A stretch of DNA of 64,000 nt from Corallococcus sp. NCRR (GTDB taxonomy: Bacteria > Myxococcota > Myxococcia > Myxococcales > Myxococcaceae). The translations under genes and the position numbers were made by a program. The stretch covers positions 4,340,001 to 4,404,000 of the forward strand of contig NZ_CP114039.1 in the NCBI RefSeq assembly GCF_026965535.1, written 5' to 3'. The notes beneath the pieces are model-generated. The model searched no databases. It was given only the letters and a program-made list of their open reading frames with translations, and was not told the origin of the DNA. Shown piece by piece: positions 27,396 through 40,777 of the stretch (positions are counted from its first letter, which is position 1; each line of letters opens with the position of its first letter).

Positions 27396-27728
27396 CACTG
27401 TGTCTCCAGCACCGCTCGAAAAGGCGGACGACCCTCGCCCGCCCACATGGTCGCCGCGGGAACACGGCGCACGCCCCGTGGAGCAGGGGCCCGGAAGGAG
27501 CCCTGCTACAGGCCTGCAGCGCGAATCGCGGCGTGGATCAACATGCGAGCCCGGCCGACCCTTCGCATCGCTTCCCGGTCGCGGGGACGGCCGGCCGCAC
27601 GCCGGGCATCCGGTTCCAACGCGGAGAATGGAAGGGGTGTGCAAAAACGTTTTGACAGGGCGGGCGGCGCCCGGTATTCACCGCGCCACCTCGGACGTCG
27701 CGCAGCCAACGCGGCCGAACGCAAAGCC
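27396..27728. other. Divergent intergenic region between Bet and tRNA-Lys
   Basis: This is 333 bases with no supported gene. It should hold the promoter of the Bet gene (leftward, not recognised) and contains a consensus promoter for tRNA-Lys at 27652-27680. Confidence 0.5.
27652..27680 (+). promoter_or_regulatory. Vegetative sigma-type promoter of tRNA-Lys
   Basis: A perfect -35 (TTGACA, 27652-27657) and a good -10 (TATTCA, 27675-27680) are spaced by 17 bases, with the tRNA starting 49 bases after the -10. This is the clearest promoter in the window. Confidence 0.8.
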
Positions 27729-27801
27729 GGGAGCGTAGCTCAATTGGCAGAGCAATGGACTCTTAATCCATAGGTTGTGGGTTCGATTCCCTCCGCTCTC
27801 A
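27729..27801 (+). tRNA. tRNA-Lys (anticodon CTT)
   Basis: This is a 73-base cloverleaf. The acceptor GGGAGCG pairs with CGCTCTC (one G-U). The anticodon stem ATGGA/TCCAT has CTT at 27762-27764, and GGTTCGATTCC forms the T arm. CCA is not encoded. It has its own promoter and terminator. Confidence 0.95.
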
Positions 27802-27805
27802 CTCG

Positions 27806-27846
27806 CAGGGCCCCTTCTGGAAACGGAAGGGGCCCTGTGTCTTTTC
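27806..27846 (+). terminator. Strong intrinsic terminator of tRNA-Lys
   Basis: A perfect 12-bp stem (CAGGGCCCCTTC and GAAGGGGCCCTG) with an 8-base loop is followed by TGTCTTTTC. Stem and T-rich tail together make a textbook rho-independent terminator. Confidence 0.9.
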
Positions 27847-27930
27847 CGGCACTCCCTCACCGGGAAGCGCGCGCCGCAAAGGCCCTGTCCCCCACGGACG
27901 TTTCGCGGTAGGACGGTCGCACGACGCGTC

Positions 27931-28012
27931 GGGCGGGTGGCGAAACTGGTAGACGCGCCAGACTTAGGATCTGGTACCGCAAGGTGTGAGGGTTCGAGTC
28001 CCTCCTCGCCCA
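27931..28012 (+). tRNA. tRNA-Leu (anticodon TAG)
   Basis: This is an 82-base cloverleaf with the long variable arm of leucine tRNAs. The acceptor GGGCGGG pairs with CTCGCCC. The anticodon stem CCAGA/TCTGG has TAG at 27965-27967. CCA is not encoded. It lies 103 bases before tig and may share its transcript. Confidence 0.95.
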
Positions 28013-28115
28013 TTTCGCGTTGACCCGTTCGTGCCTATCCCCTAAAGCCGCACGTCCCACTTTCCGGTTGCCGCCCCGGGACGTACTGCCCGTGGAGGCG
28101 GCGAGCGAGGCCCGC

Positions 28116-29393
28116 ATGAAGGTCCAGGTCGAAGAGCTCTCTCCCATCGAGAAGAAGCTCTCCATCGAGGTCGACTCCGCCCGCGTTTCTGAGGAGCTCA
28201 ACCGCGCGTACACCGCGCTCAGCGGCCAGGTGCGCCTGCCCGGCTTCCGTCAGGGCAAGGTCCCCCGCCGCATCCTCGAGCAGAAGTACCGCGAGCAGGT
28301 GGAGGACGACGTCATCCAGCGCGTCGTGCAGAAGGCCTACCTGGACGCCGTGCGCGAGCACAAGGTGGAGGCCGTCGCCTCGCCCCAGGTCACCAACTCC
28401 GGCCTCAAGCCCGGCGCCCCCTTCAGCTTCGAGGCGCGCGTGGAGGTGAAGCCGAAGGTGGAGGCCAAGGACTTCGAGGGCCTGTCGCTCACGAAGGTGG
28501 ACACCGCCGTCGCGGACGACGCGGTGAACCAGCAGATCGAGAACATGCGCCAGAACCTGGGCCGCATCGAGCCCGTCACCGACCGCGACACCGCGGCCCA
28601 GGGCGACCAGGTCACCATCGACTTCGAGGCGAAGGTGGACGGCAATGCGTTCCCCGGCAGCAAGGCGGACGGCATTGGCGTGCGCGTGCAGGACGGCGAC
28701 CTCATCCAGGGCAACATCCCGCAGCTGGCGGGCGTGAAGGTCGGCGAGTCCAAGGACGTGGAATACACCTTCGCCCAGGACTACCAGGCCGAAGAGGTCC
28801 GCGGGAAGACGGCCGTCTTCCACATCACCGTCAAGGAGCTGAAGAAGCCGGTGGTGCCGGAGCTCAACGACGACTTCGCCAAGCAGACCGGCGTCGCGCA
28901 GACGGTGGACGAGCTGCGCGCCAAGGTGCGCTCCGACCTGGAGAAGGCCAAGAAGAACCAGGCCACCGTGGACGAGCGCGACGGCCTCATCAAGGCGCTC
29001 TTGGAGAAGAACCCGTTCGACGTGCCCCGCGCCATGGTGGAGCGCGCCATCGACTCCATGATGGAGGGCGCCTTCCGCCAGATGCAGCGCCAGGGCATCG
29101 ACCCGCGCCAGCTGGGCCTGGACTTCAACCGCCTGCGCGACGAGATGCGGGAGAAGGCCACCCTGGAGGTGAAGGGCACGCTGCTCTTCGAGGCCATTGC
29201 CCAGCAGCAGAACATCCAGGCGTCCGACGAGGACGTGGAGAAGCGCATCGAGGACCTGGCCATCGAGGCCAACCAGCCGGTCGCCCAGGTGAAGAAGTAC
29301 TTCAAGGGCCCGGACGAGCGCCTTGGGTTGTCTCTGCGACTCCGCGAGGAAAAGACGATTGAATTCCTCAAGGGCCGGGCGAAGTATTCTTGA
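28116..29393 (+). CDS. tig: Trigger factor, ribosome-bound chaperone
   Basis: This peptidyl-prolyl isomerase and chaperone meets nascent chains at the ribosome exit. The start is the ATG at 28116 ([15 protein letters not shown]), where the family begins; the frame's extension overlaps tRNA-Leu flanking DNA. The ribosome-docking loop is [16 protein letters not shown]. The FKBP-like domain includes [14 protein letters not shown] and [19 protein letters not shown], and the C-terminal helical cradle has [17 protein letters not shown]. At 425 residues it has normal length. It leads the tig-clpP-clpX block found in many bacteria. Confidence 0.96.
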   Translation: MKVQVEELSPIEKKLSIEVDSARVSEELNRAYTALSGQVRLPGFRQGKVPRRILEQKYREQVEDDVIQRVVQKAYLDAVREHKVEAVASPQVTNSGLKPGAPFSFEARVEVKPKVEAKDFEGLSLTKVDTAVADDAVNQQIENMRQNLGRIEPVTDRDTAAQGDQVTIDFEAKVDGNAFPGSKADGIGVRVQDGDLIQGNIPQLAGVKVGESKDVEYTFAQDYQAEEVRGKTAVFHITVKELKKPVVPELNDDFAKQTGVAQTVDELRAKVRSDLEKAKKNQATVDERDGLIKALLEKNPFDVPRAMVERAIDSMMEGAFRQMQRQGIDPRQLGLDFNRLRDEMREKATLEVKGTLLFEAIAQQQNIQASDEDVEKRIEDLAIEANQPVAQVKKYFKGPDERLGLSLRLREEKTIEFLKGRAKYS

Positions 29394-29440
29394 GGCTTTT
29401 CCTTCAAGACTCCTGAGTTCCTTCTAGAGGTCCATCCGAC

Positions 29441-30061
29441 ATGCCCTTCATGCCCGTCCCCTACGTCATCGAGCAGACCCACCGGGGTGAGCGCTCGTAC
29501 GACATCTACAGCCGGCTCCTGAAGGACCGCATCGTCATGCTGGGAACGGAGATCGACGATGACGTGGCCAACGCCATCGTCGCCCAGCTCCTGTTCCTGG
29601 AGTCGGAAGACCCGGACAAGGACATCAACCTCTACATCAACTCGCCCGGCGGGTCCGTGACGGCCGGTCTGGCCATCTACGACACGATGCAGTACGTCAA
29701 GGCGCCCGTCTCCACCATCTGCGTGGGGCAGGCGGCCTCCATGGGCGCGGTGCTGCTGCTCGCCGGCGCGAAGGGCAAGCGCTACTCGCTGCCCTCCAGC
29801 CGCATCATGATCCACCAGCCGCTGGGTGGCGCGCGCGGCCAGGCGACGGACATCGAAATCCAGGCCCGTGAAATCCTTCGCATGAAGGCCAAGCTCAACG
29901 AGCTCATCGTCAAGCACACCGGCCAGACGATCGAGCGCGTGGAGAAGGACACGGACCGCGACTACTTCATGGGCGCCGCGGAGGCGAAGGCGTACGGCAT
30001 CATCGACTCCATCCAAGACCCCCGGAAGGTCGTGGGCGTGAAGCCGGAAGAGAAGAAGTAG
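29441..30061 (+). CDS. clpP: ATP-dependent Clp protease proteolytic subunit
   Basis: This serine peptidase forms the tetradecameric barrel that works with ClpX. The 206-residue protein has the catalytic triad Ser100 in GQAASMGA, His125 in [10 protein letters not shown], and Asp170 in [11 protein letters not shown]. The N-terminal [20 protein letters not shown] is typical of the proteobacterial/myxobacterial type. It follows tig by 47 bases and precedes clpX by 232 bases, a gap long enough for a separate clpX promoter. Confidence 0.98.
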   Translation: MPFMPVPYVIEQTHRGERSYDIYSRLLKDRIVMLGTEIDDDVANAIVAQLLFLESEDPDKDINLYINSPGGSVTAGLAIYDTMQYVKAPVSTICVGQAASMGAVLLLAGAKGKRYSLPSSRIMIHQPLGGARGQATDIEIQAREILRMKAKLNELIVKHTGQTIERVEKDTDRDYFMGAAEAKAYGIIDSIQDPRKVVGVKPEEKK

Positions 30062-30293
30062 ACACACCGACATCCGAACGGGCCGGGGTGCCAATCACCC
30101 GGCTGGCGGCCGGGGGTGCTGGGAATCTTCTCCCGCGCCTCCGGCCTTCTCGTTTCTCCCGTCACCGGCATTTTCCCCTTGTTAAGTACCCGGAAGGTGC
30201 GTGGACGTTCCGGATGGGGGCTGACTAGATTGGGCAGGGGCAGGGGACCGGTGCGAAGCGGGTTGGGGCCTTTCAGGCGCAGCGAGGGATTTC

Positions 30294-31577
<1,284 letters not shown>

Positions 31578-31670
31578 TGCGAATCATCCTCTAGGGGCTC
31601 GCAAGGGCCTGACGGGGATGACGGGGCGCGTCACGGTCATTGGGCCGGGGCGCGCCCTTCGTCTTTTCAG

Positions 31671-31706
31671 GGGGCCCGGCGGCCGTGGGGGCGGGCCCCA
31701 CTTTTT
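31671..31706 (+). terminator. Intrinsic terminator after clpX
   Basis: A perfect 8-bp GC stem (GGGGCCCG at 31671 and CGGGCCCC at 31692) is followed by ACTTTTTG. It ends the tig-clpP-clpX transcript ahead of the peptidase gene. Confidence 0.75.
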
Positions 31707-31746
31707 GCGGGCCGGGGCGGGGGGCTTCTTGTATCTGCTATCCCCC

Positions 31747-33948
31747 ATGAGAAAGCTCCTCATGCCTGCCCTGTTGTCGCTCGTGGCCTGCACCTCCGCG
31801 AAGGAAGCCACGCGTGACGAAGCCCCCGCCGCGTCCACCGCGACGCAGAGCGCTCCGGCCCAGGAGGGCCCCTCCCGCATGGCCTACCCGGCGACCCGTT
31901 CCGACGCGGTGGTGGACACGCTGCACGGACAGCAGGTGGCGGATCCCTACCGCTGGCTGGAGGACGAGAAGGCCCCGGAGGTCCAGGCCTGGATGAAGGC
32001 GCAGGACGGCTTCACCCGCGACGCGCTGGCGAAGATGCCGGGCCGCGACGCGCTGGCGAAGCGCTTCACGGAGCTCTTCTACGTGGACTCGGTGACGGCG
32101 CCGTTCCGCCGGGGCAACCGCTTCTTCTACATGCGGACCCACAAGGACAAGGAGAAGGCCATCGTCTACTGGAAGGACGGCGAGTCCGGACAGGAGAAGG
32201 TGCTGCTGGACCCGAACGCCATGAGCAAGGACGCCCCGGTGTCCCTGGGCCGCTGGGTGCCGTCGTGGGACGGCAAGCGCGTGGCCTTCCCGGTGCGCCC
32301 CAACGCCGCGGACGAGGCCACCCTGCACGTCATCGACGTGGACACCGGCGAGTGGTCCAAGGTGGACGTGATTGAGGGCGCCAAGTACGCCAACACCAAC
32401 TGGACGCCGGACGGCAAGGGCTTCTACTACGAGTGGCTGCCCACGGACCCCTCCATCCCGGTGGACGCGCGCCCGGGCTACACCACGCTCAAGTTCCACA
32501 AGCTGGGCGAGGATCCGAAGAAGGACGTCGTGGTGCACGAGCGCACCGGCGACCCGACGACGTTCCTCCAGGGCGACCTGTCGCGAGACGGCAAGTACCT
32601 CTTCGCGTCCATCCTGCGCGGCTGGAGCGAGAACGACGTCTACTGGAAGCACCCGGCGGAGAAGGACTGGCGGCTGCTCGTGAAGGGCAAGGGCGCCAAG
32701 TACAGCGTGCTGGCCTGGAAGGACCGCTTCTACGTCGTCACCGACGAGGGCGCCCCGCGCCAGCGCGTCTTCGCTGTGGACCCCAAGAAGACCGACCGCG
32801 CGAACTGGAAGGAAGTGGTGCCGGAGGACCCCAAGGCCACGCTGGAGAGCGTGTCGCTGGTGGGCGGCCACCTGGCGCTGGAGTACCTCAAGGACGTGGC
32901 CACGGAGCTGCGCATCACCACGCTGGAGGGCAAGCCGGTGCGCACCGTGCAACTGCCGGGCGTGGGCGCCGCCAGCAACCTGTCGGGCCTGGAGGACCAG
33001 GACGACGCCTACTTCTCCTACAGCTCCTTCACCACGCCCCGGCAGGTCTACCGGACGTCCGTGAAGAGCGGGAAGGTGGACCTGTGGGCGAAGGTGGAGG
33101 TGCCCATGGACCCGGACGCGTACACAACGGAGCAGGTCTTCTACACGTCGAAGGACGGCACGAAGGTGCCCATGTTCCTCGTCTACAAGAAGGGCCTGAA
33201 GAAGGACGGCACCGCGCCCACGCTGCTGTACGGCTACGGCGGCTTCCTGGTGAGCATGCAGCCGGGCTTCCGCGCGAGCATCCTGCCGTGGCTGGACGCG
33301 GGCGGCATCTACGCGGTGGCCAACCTGCGCGGCGGCGGTGAGTACGGCACCGCGTGGCACGAGGCGGGCAAGGGCGCGAACAAGCAGAACGTGTTCGACG
33401 ACTTCGCGGGCGCGGCCGAGTACCTGGCGAAGGAGAAGTACACCCAGGCGAAGAAGCTGGCCATCTACGGCGGCAGCAACGGCGGCCTGCTGGTGGGCGC
33501 GGCCATGACGCAGCGCCCGGAGCTGTACGGCGCGGTGGTGTGCGGCGTGCCGCTCTTGGACATGGTGCGCTTCCACCTGTTCGGCAGCGGGCGGACCTGG
33601 GTGCCGGAGTACGGGTCGGCGGACGACGCCGGGCAGTTCAAGACCCTGTACGCCTATTCGCCCTACCACCACGTGCGTCAGGACGTGGCCTACCCGCCCC
33701 TCTTGATGATGAGCTCGGACCACGATGACCGGGTGGACCCCATGCACGCGCGCAAGTTCGTGGCGGCGGTGCAGAACGCGAAGGGCAATCCGGCGCCCAC
33801 CCTGCTACGCATCGAGGCCAACGCGGGCCATGGCGGGGCGGACCAGGTGGCCAAGGCCATCGAGTCCAGCGTGGACATGTATGCCTTCCTCTTCCAGGCC
33901 CTGGGCGTCGCATGGCCGGATGCCGGGGTAGCGGCCGAGAGCCGCTAG
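31747..33948 (+). CDS. Prolyl oligopeptidase family lipoprotein (S9A)
   Basis: This serine peptidase cleaves short peptides after proline. The start is the ATG at 31747, which gives a signal peptide with the lipobox LLSLVAC, so the enzyme should be lipid-anchored in the envelope. The 733 residues comprise a seven-bladed propeller (about 110-455) and a C-terminal alpha/beta hydrolase. The hydrolase has GGGEYGTAWHEAG, the nucleophile Ser577 in YGGSNGGLLVG, the Asp in SSDHDDRVDPMHA and the His in NAGHGG. Myxococcal prolyl endopeptidases are well known. Its place between clpX and lon groups it with proteolysis genes, though it acts in another compartment. Confidence 0.93.
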   Translation: MRKLLMPALLSLVACTSAKEATRDEAPAASTATQSAPAQEGPSRMAYPATRSDAVVDTLHGQQVADPYRWLEDEKAPEVQAWMKAQDGFTRDALAKMPGRDALAKRFTELFYVDSVTAPFRRGNRFFYMRTHKDKEKAIVYWKDGESGQEKVLLDPNAMSKDAPVSLGRWVPSWDGKRVAFPVRPNAADEATLHVIDVDTGEWSKVDVIEGAKYANTNWTPDGKGFYYEWLPTDPSIPVDARPGYTTLKFHKLGEDPKKDVVVHERTGDPTTFLQGDLSRDGKYLFASILRGWSENDVYWKHPAEKDWRLLVKGKGAKYSVLAWKDRFYVVTDEGAPRQRVFAVDPKKTDRANWKEVVPEDPKATLESVSLVGGHLALEYLKDVATELRITTLEGKPVRTVQLPGVGAASNLSGLEDQDDAYFSYSSFTTPRQVYRTSVKSGKVDLWAKVEVPMDPDAYTTEQVFYTSKDGTKVPMFLVYKKGLKKDGTAPTLLYGYGGFLVSMQPGFRASILPWLDAGGIYAVANLRGGGEYGTAWHEAGKGANKQNVFDDFAGAAEYLAKEKYTQAKKLAIYGGSNGGLLVGAAMTQRPELYGAVVCGVPLLDMVRFHLFGSGRTWVPEYGSADDAGQFKTLYAYSPYHHVRQDVAYPPLLMMSSDHDDRVDPMHARKFVAAVQNAKGNPAPTLLRIEANAGHGGADQVAKAIESSVDMYAFLFQALGVAWPDAGVAAESR

Positions 33949-33954
33949 AATCGG

Positions 33955-33973
33955 GGCAGGACACACTCCTGCC
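33955..33973 (+). terminator. Hairpin after the prolyl oligopeptidase gene
   Basis: A perfect 7-bp stem (GGCAGGA and TCCTGCC) with a 5-base loop lies just after the stop codon. There is no T-run, so it is a weak or rho-assisted terminator at best. Confidence 0.4.
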
Positions 33974-34142
33974 TCCCGGTGTTCCCTTGATGGCAGGGGG
34001 CGGACCCCCAATCTTGAGCGGGGAACGGGTCCTGCGACCGGCGTGTTATAGAGCAGCGTTTCACCCTGCATGCGCGCTTGGGCGGCATGTGGGCAACTCT
34101 TGAAGGGCCTGCCCGTACGGTGGGCCAGCGGGTGGCGGATAC

Positions 34143-36593
<2,451 letters not shown>

Positions 36594-36633
36594 GGTTGGG
36601 CTTCCGGCCCCCTTGAAGGGGCCGGGCAGTGAC

Positions 36634-36690
36634 GAAGCCAGGATGCCGGCCGACCAGGAGTCGCCGGTCTCCTGGCTTCTCTCTTTTTTA
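36634..36690 (+). terminator. Strong intrinsic terminator after lon
   Basis: A 10-bp perfect outer stem (GAAGCCAGGA and TCCTGGCTTC) with an inner CCGG/CCGG pairing is followed by TCTCTTTTTTA. A second GC hairpin, CCGGCCCC/GGGGCCGG, lies just upstream at 36604-36625. Together they should stop transcription fully. Confidence 0.88.
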
Positions 36691-36717
36691 CGGGCCGGTC
36701 GGGGTACAACGCGGGGA

Positions 36718-38424
36718 GTGGCTCCCCGCGCGCGAATCCTGTCCTACTCCCTGGTGCTGGTGATGGCCGCGGCCTGCGGGCCGTGCGGCTTCCAGCCCGA
36801 GCCGGGCGTGAAGGTGGTGGTGCCGGCGATGCCCACCACGCTCGACTGGAGCCATTCGGATCCGCAGAGCTGGGTGAACTACCCGGTGATGCTGGCCACG
36901 CAGAAGGGGCTCACCACGTTGGGGGCGGACCACTTGGTCCAGCCGGGCCTGGCGGAGCGGTGGGAGCGTGAAGCGGACGCGGCCGGGCATGAGGTCTACA
37001 CGTTCCACCTGCGCGAGGACGTGACGTGGTCGGACGGCTCTCCCGTCACGGCGCGCGACTTCGTCGTTGGGTGGCACCGGGCGCTCCTGGGCCGCGAGCG
37101 CGGCGAGATGGCGGACCTGGAGGGCGCGGAGGAGGTGCTCGCGCTGCAGGAGCGCGGGGCTCCGGAGGCGGAGGTGAAGGCCGCGCTGGCTCGCGTGGGG
37201 GTGGAGGCGCTGGATGCCCGGACGCTGCGGGTGACGCTGGCGCGGCCACGGAGCTACTTCCTGGCGCGGCTCGCGAACGTGTACCTGTTCTTTCCCGCGC
37301 CTTCGGCGGACCTGGAGGGCAAGTCGGACGAGGCGGTGCGCGACTACTTCGACCGGCCTCGCGATGGGCGTCCGCTGGCGGTGGGGCCGTATCGCGTCGA
37401 GCGGTGGGACCGCGCGGGGGAGCGCGTGCGGCTGGTCTTCAACCCGCGCAGTGCATTCCTCCCGCCGATGGGGCCCGGGGAGACGCCGGCGCCGGTGCTG
37501 ACGCTGATGAAGTCGGAGATCGGCCCGGCGCTGTATGAGCGGGGGCGGGTGGACTTCGTCTTCGTGGACAGCGCGGCGGCGTTGCGCGGGATGAAGGCGG
37601 CGGACCTGAAGCGGGAGCCGCTGCTGTCCACGTACTTCCTGGGCTTCAACACGGAGCGTCCGCCGTTGGACCGGCCGGAGGTGCGCCGGGCGCTGGCGCG
37701 GGCGTTGGACCGGGAGGCGCTGCTCGCGGGACTGCTGCCGGCCGCGCGCGCGACGAACGTGTTGCTGCCGCCGGAGCTGCCGGACGCGGCGACGCCGGAG
37801 CAGGCGGCGTTGTTGCCTCGCTACGAGCCGGAGCGGGCGAAGGCGGAGCTGGCGGGGGCGAAGGGGTTGGACCGGCCGCTGCGGCTGGTGGTGAAGGCGG
37901 GGGATTCCTTCGTGCCGGAGGAGGCGCTGGCGGAGCGCATCGCGGCGCAGCTCGCGAAGGTGGGCGTGCGGGTGGTGGTGGATTCGCGGTCGGACTTCTC
38001 CGCGGAGGTGGCGCGCAGGACGCCGCAGGGACCGCGTGCGTATGACCTGTACCTCCGGCGGCTGGGCGCGGACTACGCGCACCCGAACACGTTCTTCACG
38101 CTGTTCGAACGGCAAGGCAACCACCAGACGGGATGGGAGACGCAGGCCGGCGGCGAGCCGATGCGCCGCTTCGAGCAACTGCTGGAGGAGGCGGACGCCG
38201 ACCCGGATCCGGCGCATGCGCGCGAGCTGTACGCGAAGGCCCAGGAGGTGCTGGTGGGAGAGGAGGCCGTCATCGCGCCGCTGTACCACCCGGACCGCTA
38301 CTTCCGGGCGCGAGCGCGGCTGCACGGCCTGGACGTGGATCCGTTCAACTTCCTCGCACTGCGCGCATTGCGGCTGGGACCGGATGAAACGCCCTCGGCC
38401 CGCGCGGAAGGGCAGGGGCCCTAG
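36718..38424 (+). CDS. Peptide ABC-transporter substrate-binding lipoprotein (SBP family 5)
   Basis: This periplasmic binding protein of 568 residues is of the DppA/OppA kind. The start is the GTG at 36718, which gives a signal peptide with lipobox VMAAAC; it lies only 27 bases after the lon terminator's T-run, so the leader is very short. The family segments are [18 protein letters not shown], the [19 protein letters not shown] motif, [20 protein letters not shown], and [18 protein letters not shown]. It leads a probable operon with two permease genes. No ATPase genes follow, so the transporter must borrow one or be incomplete here. Confidence 0.88.
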   Translation: MAPRARILSYSLVLVMAAACGPCGFQPEPGVKVVVPAMPTTLDWSHSDPQSWVNYPVMLATQKGLTTLGADHLVQPGLAERWEREADAAGHEVYTFHLREDVTWSDGSPVTARDFVVGWHRALLGRERGEMADLEGAEEVLALQERGAPEAEVKAALARVGVEALDARTLRVTLARPRSYFLARLANVYLFFPAPSADLEGKSDEAVRDYFDRPRDGRPLAVGPYRVERWDRAGERVRLVFNPRSAFLPPMGPGETPAPVLTLMKSEIGPALYERGRVDFVFVDSAAALRGMKAADLKREPLLSTYFLGFNTERPPLDRPEVRRALARALDREALLAGLLPAARATNVLLPPELPDAATPEQAALLPRYEPERAKAELAGAKGLDRPLRLVVKAGDSFVPEEALAERIAAQLAKVGVRVVVDSRSDFSAEVARRTPQGPRAYDLYLRRLGADYAHPNTFFTLFERQGNHQTGWETQAGGEPMRRFEQLLEEADADPDPAHARELYAKAQEVLVGEEAVIAPLYHPDRYFRARARLHGLDVDPFNFLALRALRLGPDETPSARAEGQGP

Positions 38425-38520
38425 AACATGGACCCCGTGATGCGAGGTGTGGCGCCTCCGCGTGAGTGGCTGTCACGAGGCATGAGCCCGCGCGCTTCCG
38501 CAAGGCAGGGGCCCTAGCGC

Positions 38521-39405
38521 ATGCGCCTCATCGCGACGCGCCTCGTGCGCCAGCTCGTGCTCGTTCCGGTGGTGGCGGTGGCCTCGTACTTCCTCATGGC
38601 CGCGCTTCCGCTCACCACGGAGAGCGACAACAAGCGGCAGGTGTCTCCGGAGCTGGCGGCTTCGTATCAGCGCGATTTGGGCATCGGTGAACCGCTCGGG
38701 TTCCTGCGGCCGTGGGAGAAGCTCTTCGCGGGCGAACGCCTGGGCACCAGCGCCCAGGGCATCACCGGCGATGAGCTGCTCCAGAAACTCTCCGGCAGCG
38801 TGGGCGTGGGCCTCGTCGCGCTTCCCCTCGCGCTCGGCTGGGCGGTGGGCTTCGCGCTCCTTCGCACCCGTTGGCGGCGGGGACGCTTCGCCGTGATGGG
38901 CGACGTGCTCCCCGCCATCGCGTTCGGGACGCCCGTGTTCATCCCCGCGCTGCTGCTGGCCCCCGCCGTGGTGGAGCGCGGACACCTGCTGCCGGAGCTG
39001 TGCGCGGCCGTGGTCATCGCCATCTGGCCCGGGACCTTCCTGGGCACGCTCGTCGGCGACGCGCTGGAGACCGAGCTGTCCCGTGACTACGTGCGCACCG
39101 CGCTCAGCAAGGGGCTGGACCCCGGCACCGTGCTGCGCCGCCATGTCCTCCCCAACGTGTGGCCCGCGCTCCTGGACGCCGTGACTCCCGTCGCCACCGC
39201 GCTGCTCGCGGGCTCGTTCGCCGCGGAGCGCGTCTTCGGCCTGCCGTACTTCGGCCAGCTCTACGTGCTCGCCGTCCTCAACAAGCAGGTCGCCGTCGTC
39301 GTCGTGTCCACCACCACCTTCGCCACCGTGCTCGTCGTCGTGAGCCTCACCGTGGAGCTCCTGCGCATGCTCGTGGATCCACGTGCCCGGGAGGCCCGCG
39401 CTTGA
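38521..39405 (+). CDS. Peptide ABC-transporter permease (DppB-type)
   Basis: This inner-membrane channel subunit has 294 residues with about six membrane helices, starting MRLIATRLVRQLVLVPVV. The EAA-type loop that contacts the ATPase is DYVRTALSKGLDPGTVLRRH, followed by VLPNVWPALLDAVTPV. The large periplasmic loop after the first helix (about 35-85) is typical of DppB. It overlaps the next permease gene by four bases. It is separated from the binding-protein gene by a 96-base gap that contains a small repeat of the preceding gene's 3' end. Confidence 0.88.
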   Translation: MRLIATRLVRQLVLVPVVAVASYFLMAALPLTTESDNKRQVSPELAASYQRDLGIGEPLGFLRPWEKLFAGERLGTSAQGITGDELLQKLSGSVGVGLVALPLALGWAVGFALLRTRWRRGRFAVMGDVLPAIAFGTPVFIPALLLAPAVVERGHLLPELCAAVVIAIWPGTFLGTLVGDALETELSRDYVRTALSKGLDPGTVLRRHVLPNVWPALLDAVTPVATALLAGSFAAERVFGLPYFGQLYVLAVLNKQVAVVVVSTTTFATVLVVVSLTVELLRMLVDPRAREARA

Positions 39406-40214
39406 ACCGCATCCCCGTGCGCGCCTGGGTGGGGCTCGTCCTCCTCGTGGGCCTGGGCGTTTTGAGCCTCGTGGCCGGCCGCCTGTTCCCCGAAGCCCTC
39501 ACGAACACCTGTCCGCTCGGCTGGGACCTGAACCGCCCGGACCGCAGCGTGTGCGAGCTGGCCTTCGGTGGCCTGTGGGTGTCGCTGGCCATCGGGCTCG
39601 CGGCCGGCGCGCTGTCCACCGTGCTGGGGCTGACCGTCGCGGCGCTCGCGCGGCTGTCCGGTGGCGGCACCGAGCAGGTGCTCCTGCGCGCGGTGGATGC
39701 CGTGTTCGCCCTTCCGGATGTCCTCGTGGTGATGGTGCTCCAGCTCGCGGGCCAGTCCCTCATGGACGCGGGCATGGGCGGGGGTCTGGGGCCCTTTGGC
39801 TTGATGGTGACGTCCCTGGCCCTGGTGGGCTGGGCCGGCCCCGCGCGCATGTTCCGCGACCGCCTGGCCACGCTGGAGGGCCAGGAGTACGTGGCCGCCG
39901 CTCGGGCCCTGGGCGGCGGTGGCGCGCACATCCTCCGCGTGCACCTGTGGCCGCTGTTGCGCCCCTTCGTGCTGGCCGTGTTCCTGAGCCGCCTGCCGAG
40001 CGCCATCCTCACCGAGTCCACGGTGAGCTTCTTCGGCATCGCCCGCATGGAGCCCATGTCCCTGGGCCGCTACCTGGGCACGTCCTACGCCGCGCTCATC
40101 TACGAGGGCGGCGGGCGCGTGGTGATTCCCGCCTGGGGACTGCTCGTGCTGCTGGTGCTTGGCGCCTCGCTCGCTTCCCAGGCATTGGGGGGAGGTACGC
40201 GTCGCGAAGTGTGA
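39402..40214 (+). CDS. Peptide ABC-transporter permease (DppC-type)
   Basis: This is the second channel subunit, 270 residues, with five or six membrane helices. The start is the TTG at 39402, which overlaps the upstream stop (TTGA) and has GGGAGG seven bases upstream; the longer frame to 39159 is in the wrong context. The ATPase-contact loop is EYVAAARALGGGGAHILRVH, then LWPLLRPFVLAVF. It pairs with the DppB-type permease. A hairpin that could end the transcript lies just downstream. Confidence 0.86.
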   Translation: MNRIPVRAWVGLVLLVGLGVLSLVAGRLFPEALTNTCPLGWDLNRPDRSVCELAFGGLWVSLAIGLAAGALSTVLGLTVAALARLSGGGTEQVLLRAVDAVFALPDVLVVMVLQLAGQSLMDAGMGGGLGPFGLMVTSLALVGWAGPARMFRDRLATLEGQEYVAAARALGGGGAHILRVHLWPLLRPFVLAVFLSRLPSAILTESTVSFFGIARMEPMSLGRYLGTSYAALIYEGGGRVVIPAWGLLVLLVLGASLASQALGGGTRREV

Positions 40215-40229
40215 GGAATGCCGCACATT

Positions 40230-40268
40230 GAGGCAAAGGTTTCACATGGACGGAAACCCTTTGCCCTC
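40230..40268 (+). promoter_or_regulatory. Long imperfect hairpin before the response-regulator gene
   Basis: GAGGCAAAGGTTTC (40230) can pair with the segment 40253-40268 (14 bp with two single-base bulges). It lies between the permease stop codon and the ribosome site of the next gene. It may be a terminator, or an operator/leader hairpin for the response regulator; there is no T-run. Confidence 0.5.
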
Positions 40269-40279
40269 AGGTGAACATC

Positions 40280-40729
40280 ATGTCCCTTCCGACGGAAGAA
40301 ATCCCCCTCTCGCCTGCCCGTGATGAGCGTCCGCGTGACGACGGTCTGCGCAAGGAGACCGTCCGGGGCTCGGTGCTGGTGGTCGAGGACGACGCCGCGC
40401 ACCGCGAGCTCCTGGTGGAGCTGGTGAGCACCTGGGGCTACGACGCCATGCCCGTGGGCAGCGCCGAGGAAGCCGAGTTCGCCGTGCGCAACAAGCGCAT
40501 GGACGCCGCCATCGTGGACGTGTTCCTGCCCGGCCGCAGCGGCACCACGCTCATGTCCAAGCTGCGCGAGAAGTTCCCGCAGGCCGTGCTCATCGGCGTG
40601 AGCGCCATGAGCGACGCGGCCACCGCTCGCAAGTGCAAGGGCCTGGGCGCGGACCTCTTCATCGGCAAGCCGTTGGATCCTGAGAAGCTGGCCAAGGCGC
40701 TGAAGTCCAAGCACCAGAGCTGGCACTGA
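40280..40729 (+). CDS. Stand-alone response-regulator receiver protein
   Basis: This 149-residue protein is a single receiver domain after a 30-residue acidic/basic leader. The start is the ATG at 40280, with AGGTGA close upstream. It has the acidic pair in VVEDD (Glu36/Asp37), phospho-acceptor Asp80 in AAIVDVFLPGRSG, the switch residue region GVSAMSD and Lys130 in IGKPLDPEK. There is no output domain, so it probably works by protein contact, as in motility or phosphorelay pathways. No histidine kinase is adjacent. Partner unknown. Confidence 0.9.
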   Translation: MSLPTEEIPLSPARDERPRDDGLRKETVRGSVLVVEDDAAHRELLVELVSTWGYDAMPVGSAEEAEFAVRNKRMDAAIVDVFLPGRSGTTLMSKLREKFPQAVLIGVSAMSDAATARKCKGLGADLFIGKPLDPEKLAKALKSKHQSWH

Positions 40730-40777
40730 AGTCAGCAGGGGAGCGGGTTCCGGTTGCGCGCCTCCGCCGGACACCCG

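Noticed and set aside
26253-28012. Bet gene in the tRNA cluster as an integrated prophage
   Set aside because: No integrase, no duplicated tRNA 3' end and no other phage gene was found, and composition matches the host.
34099-34104. CTTGAA upstream of lon as a heat-shock promoter
   Set aside because: No matching -10 element lies at the right distance.
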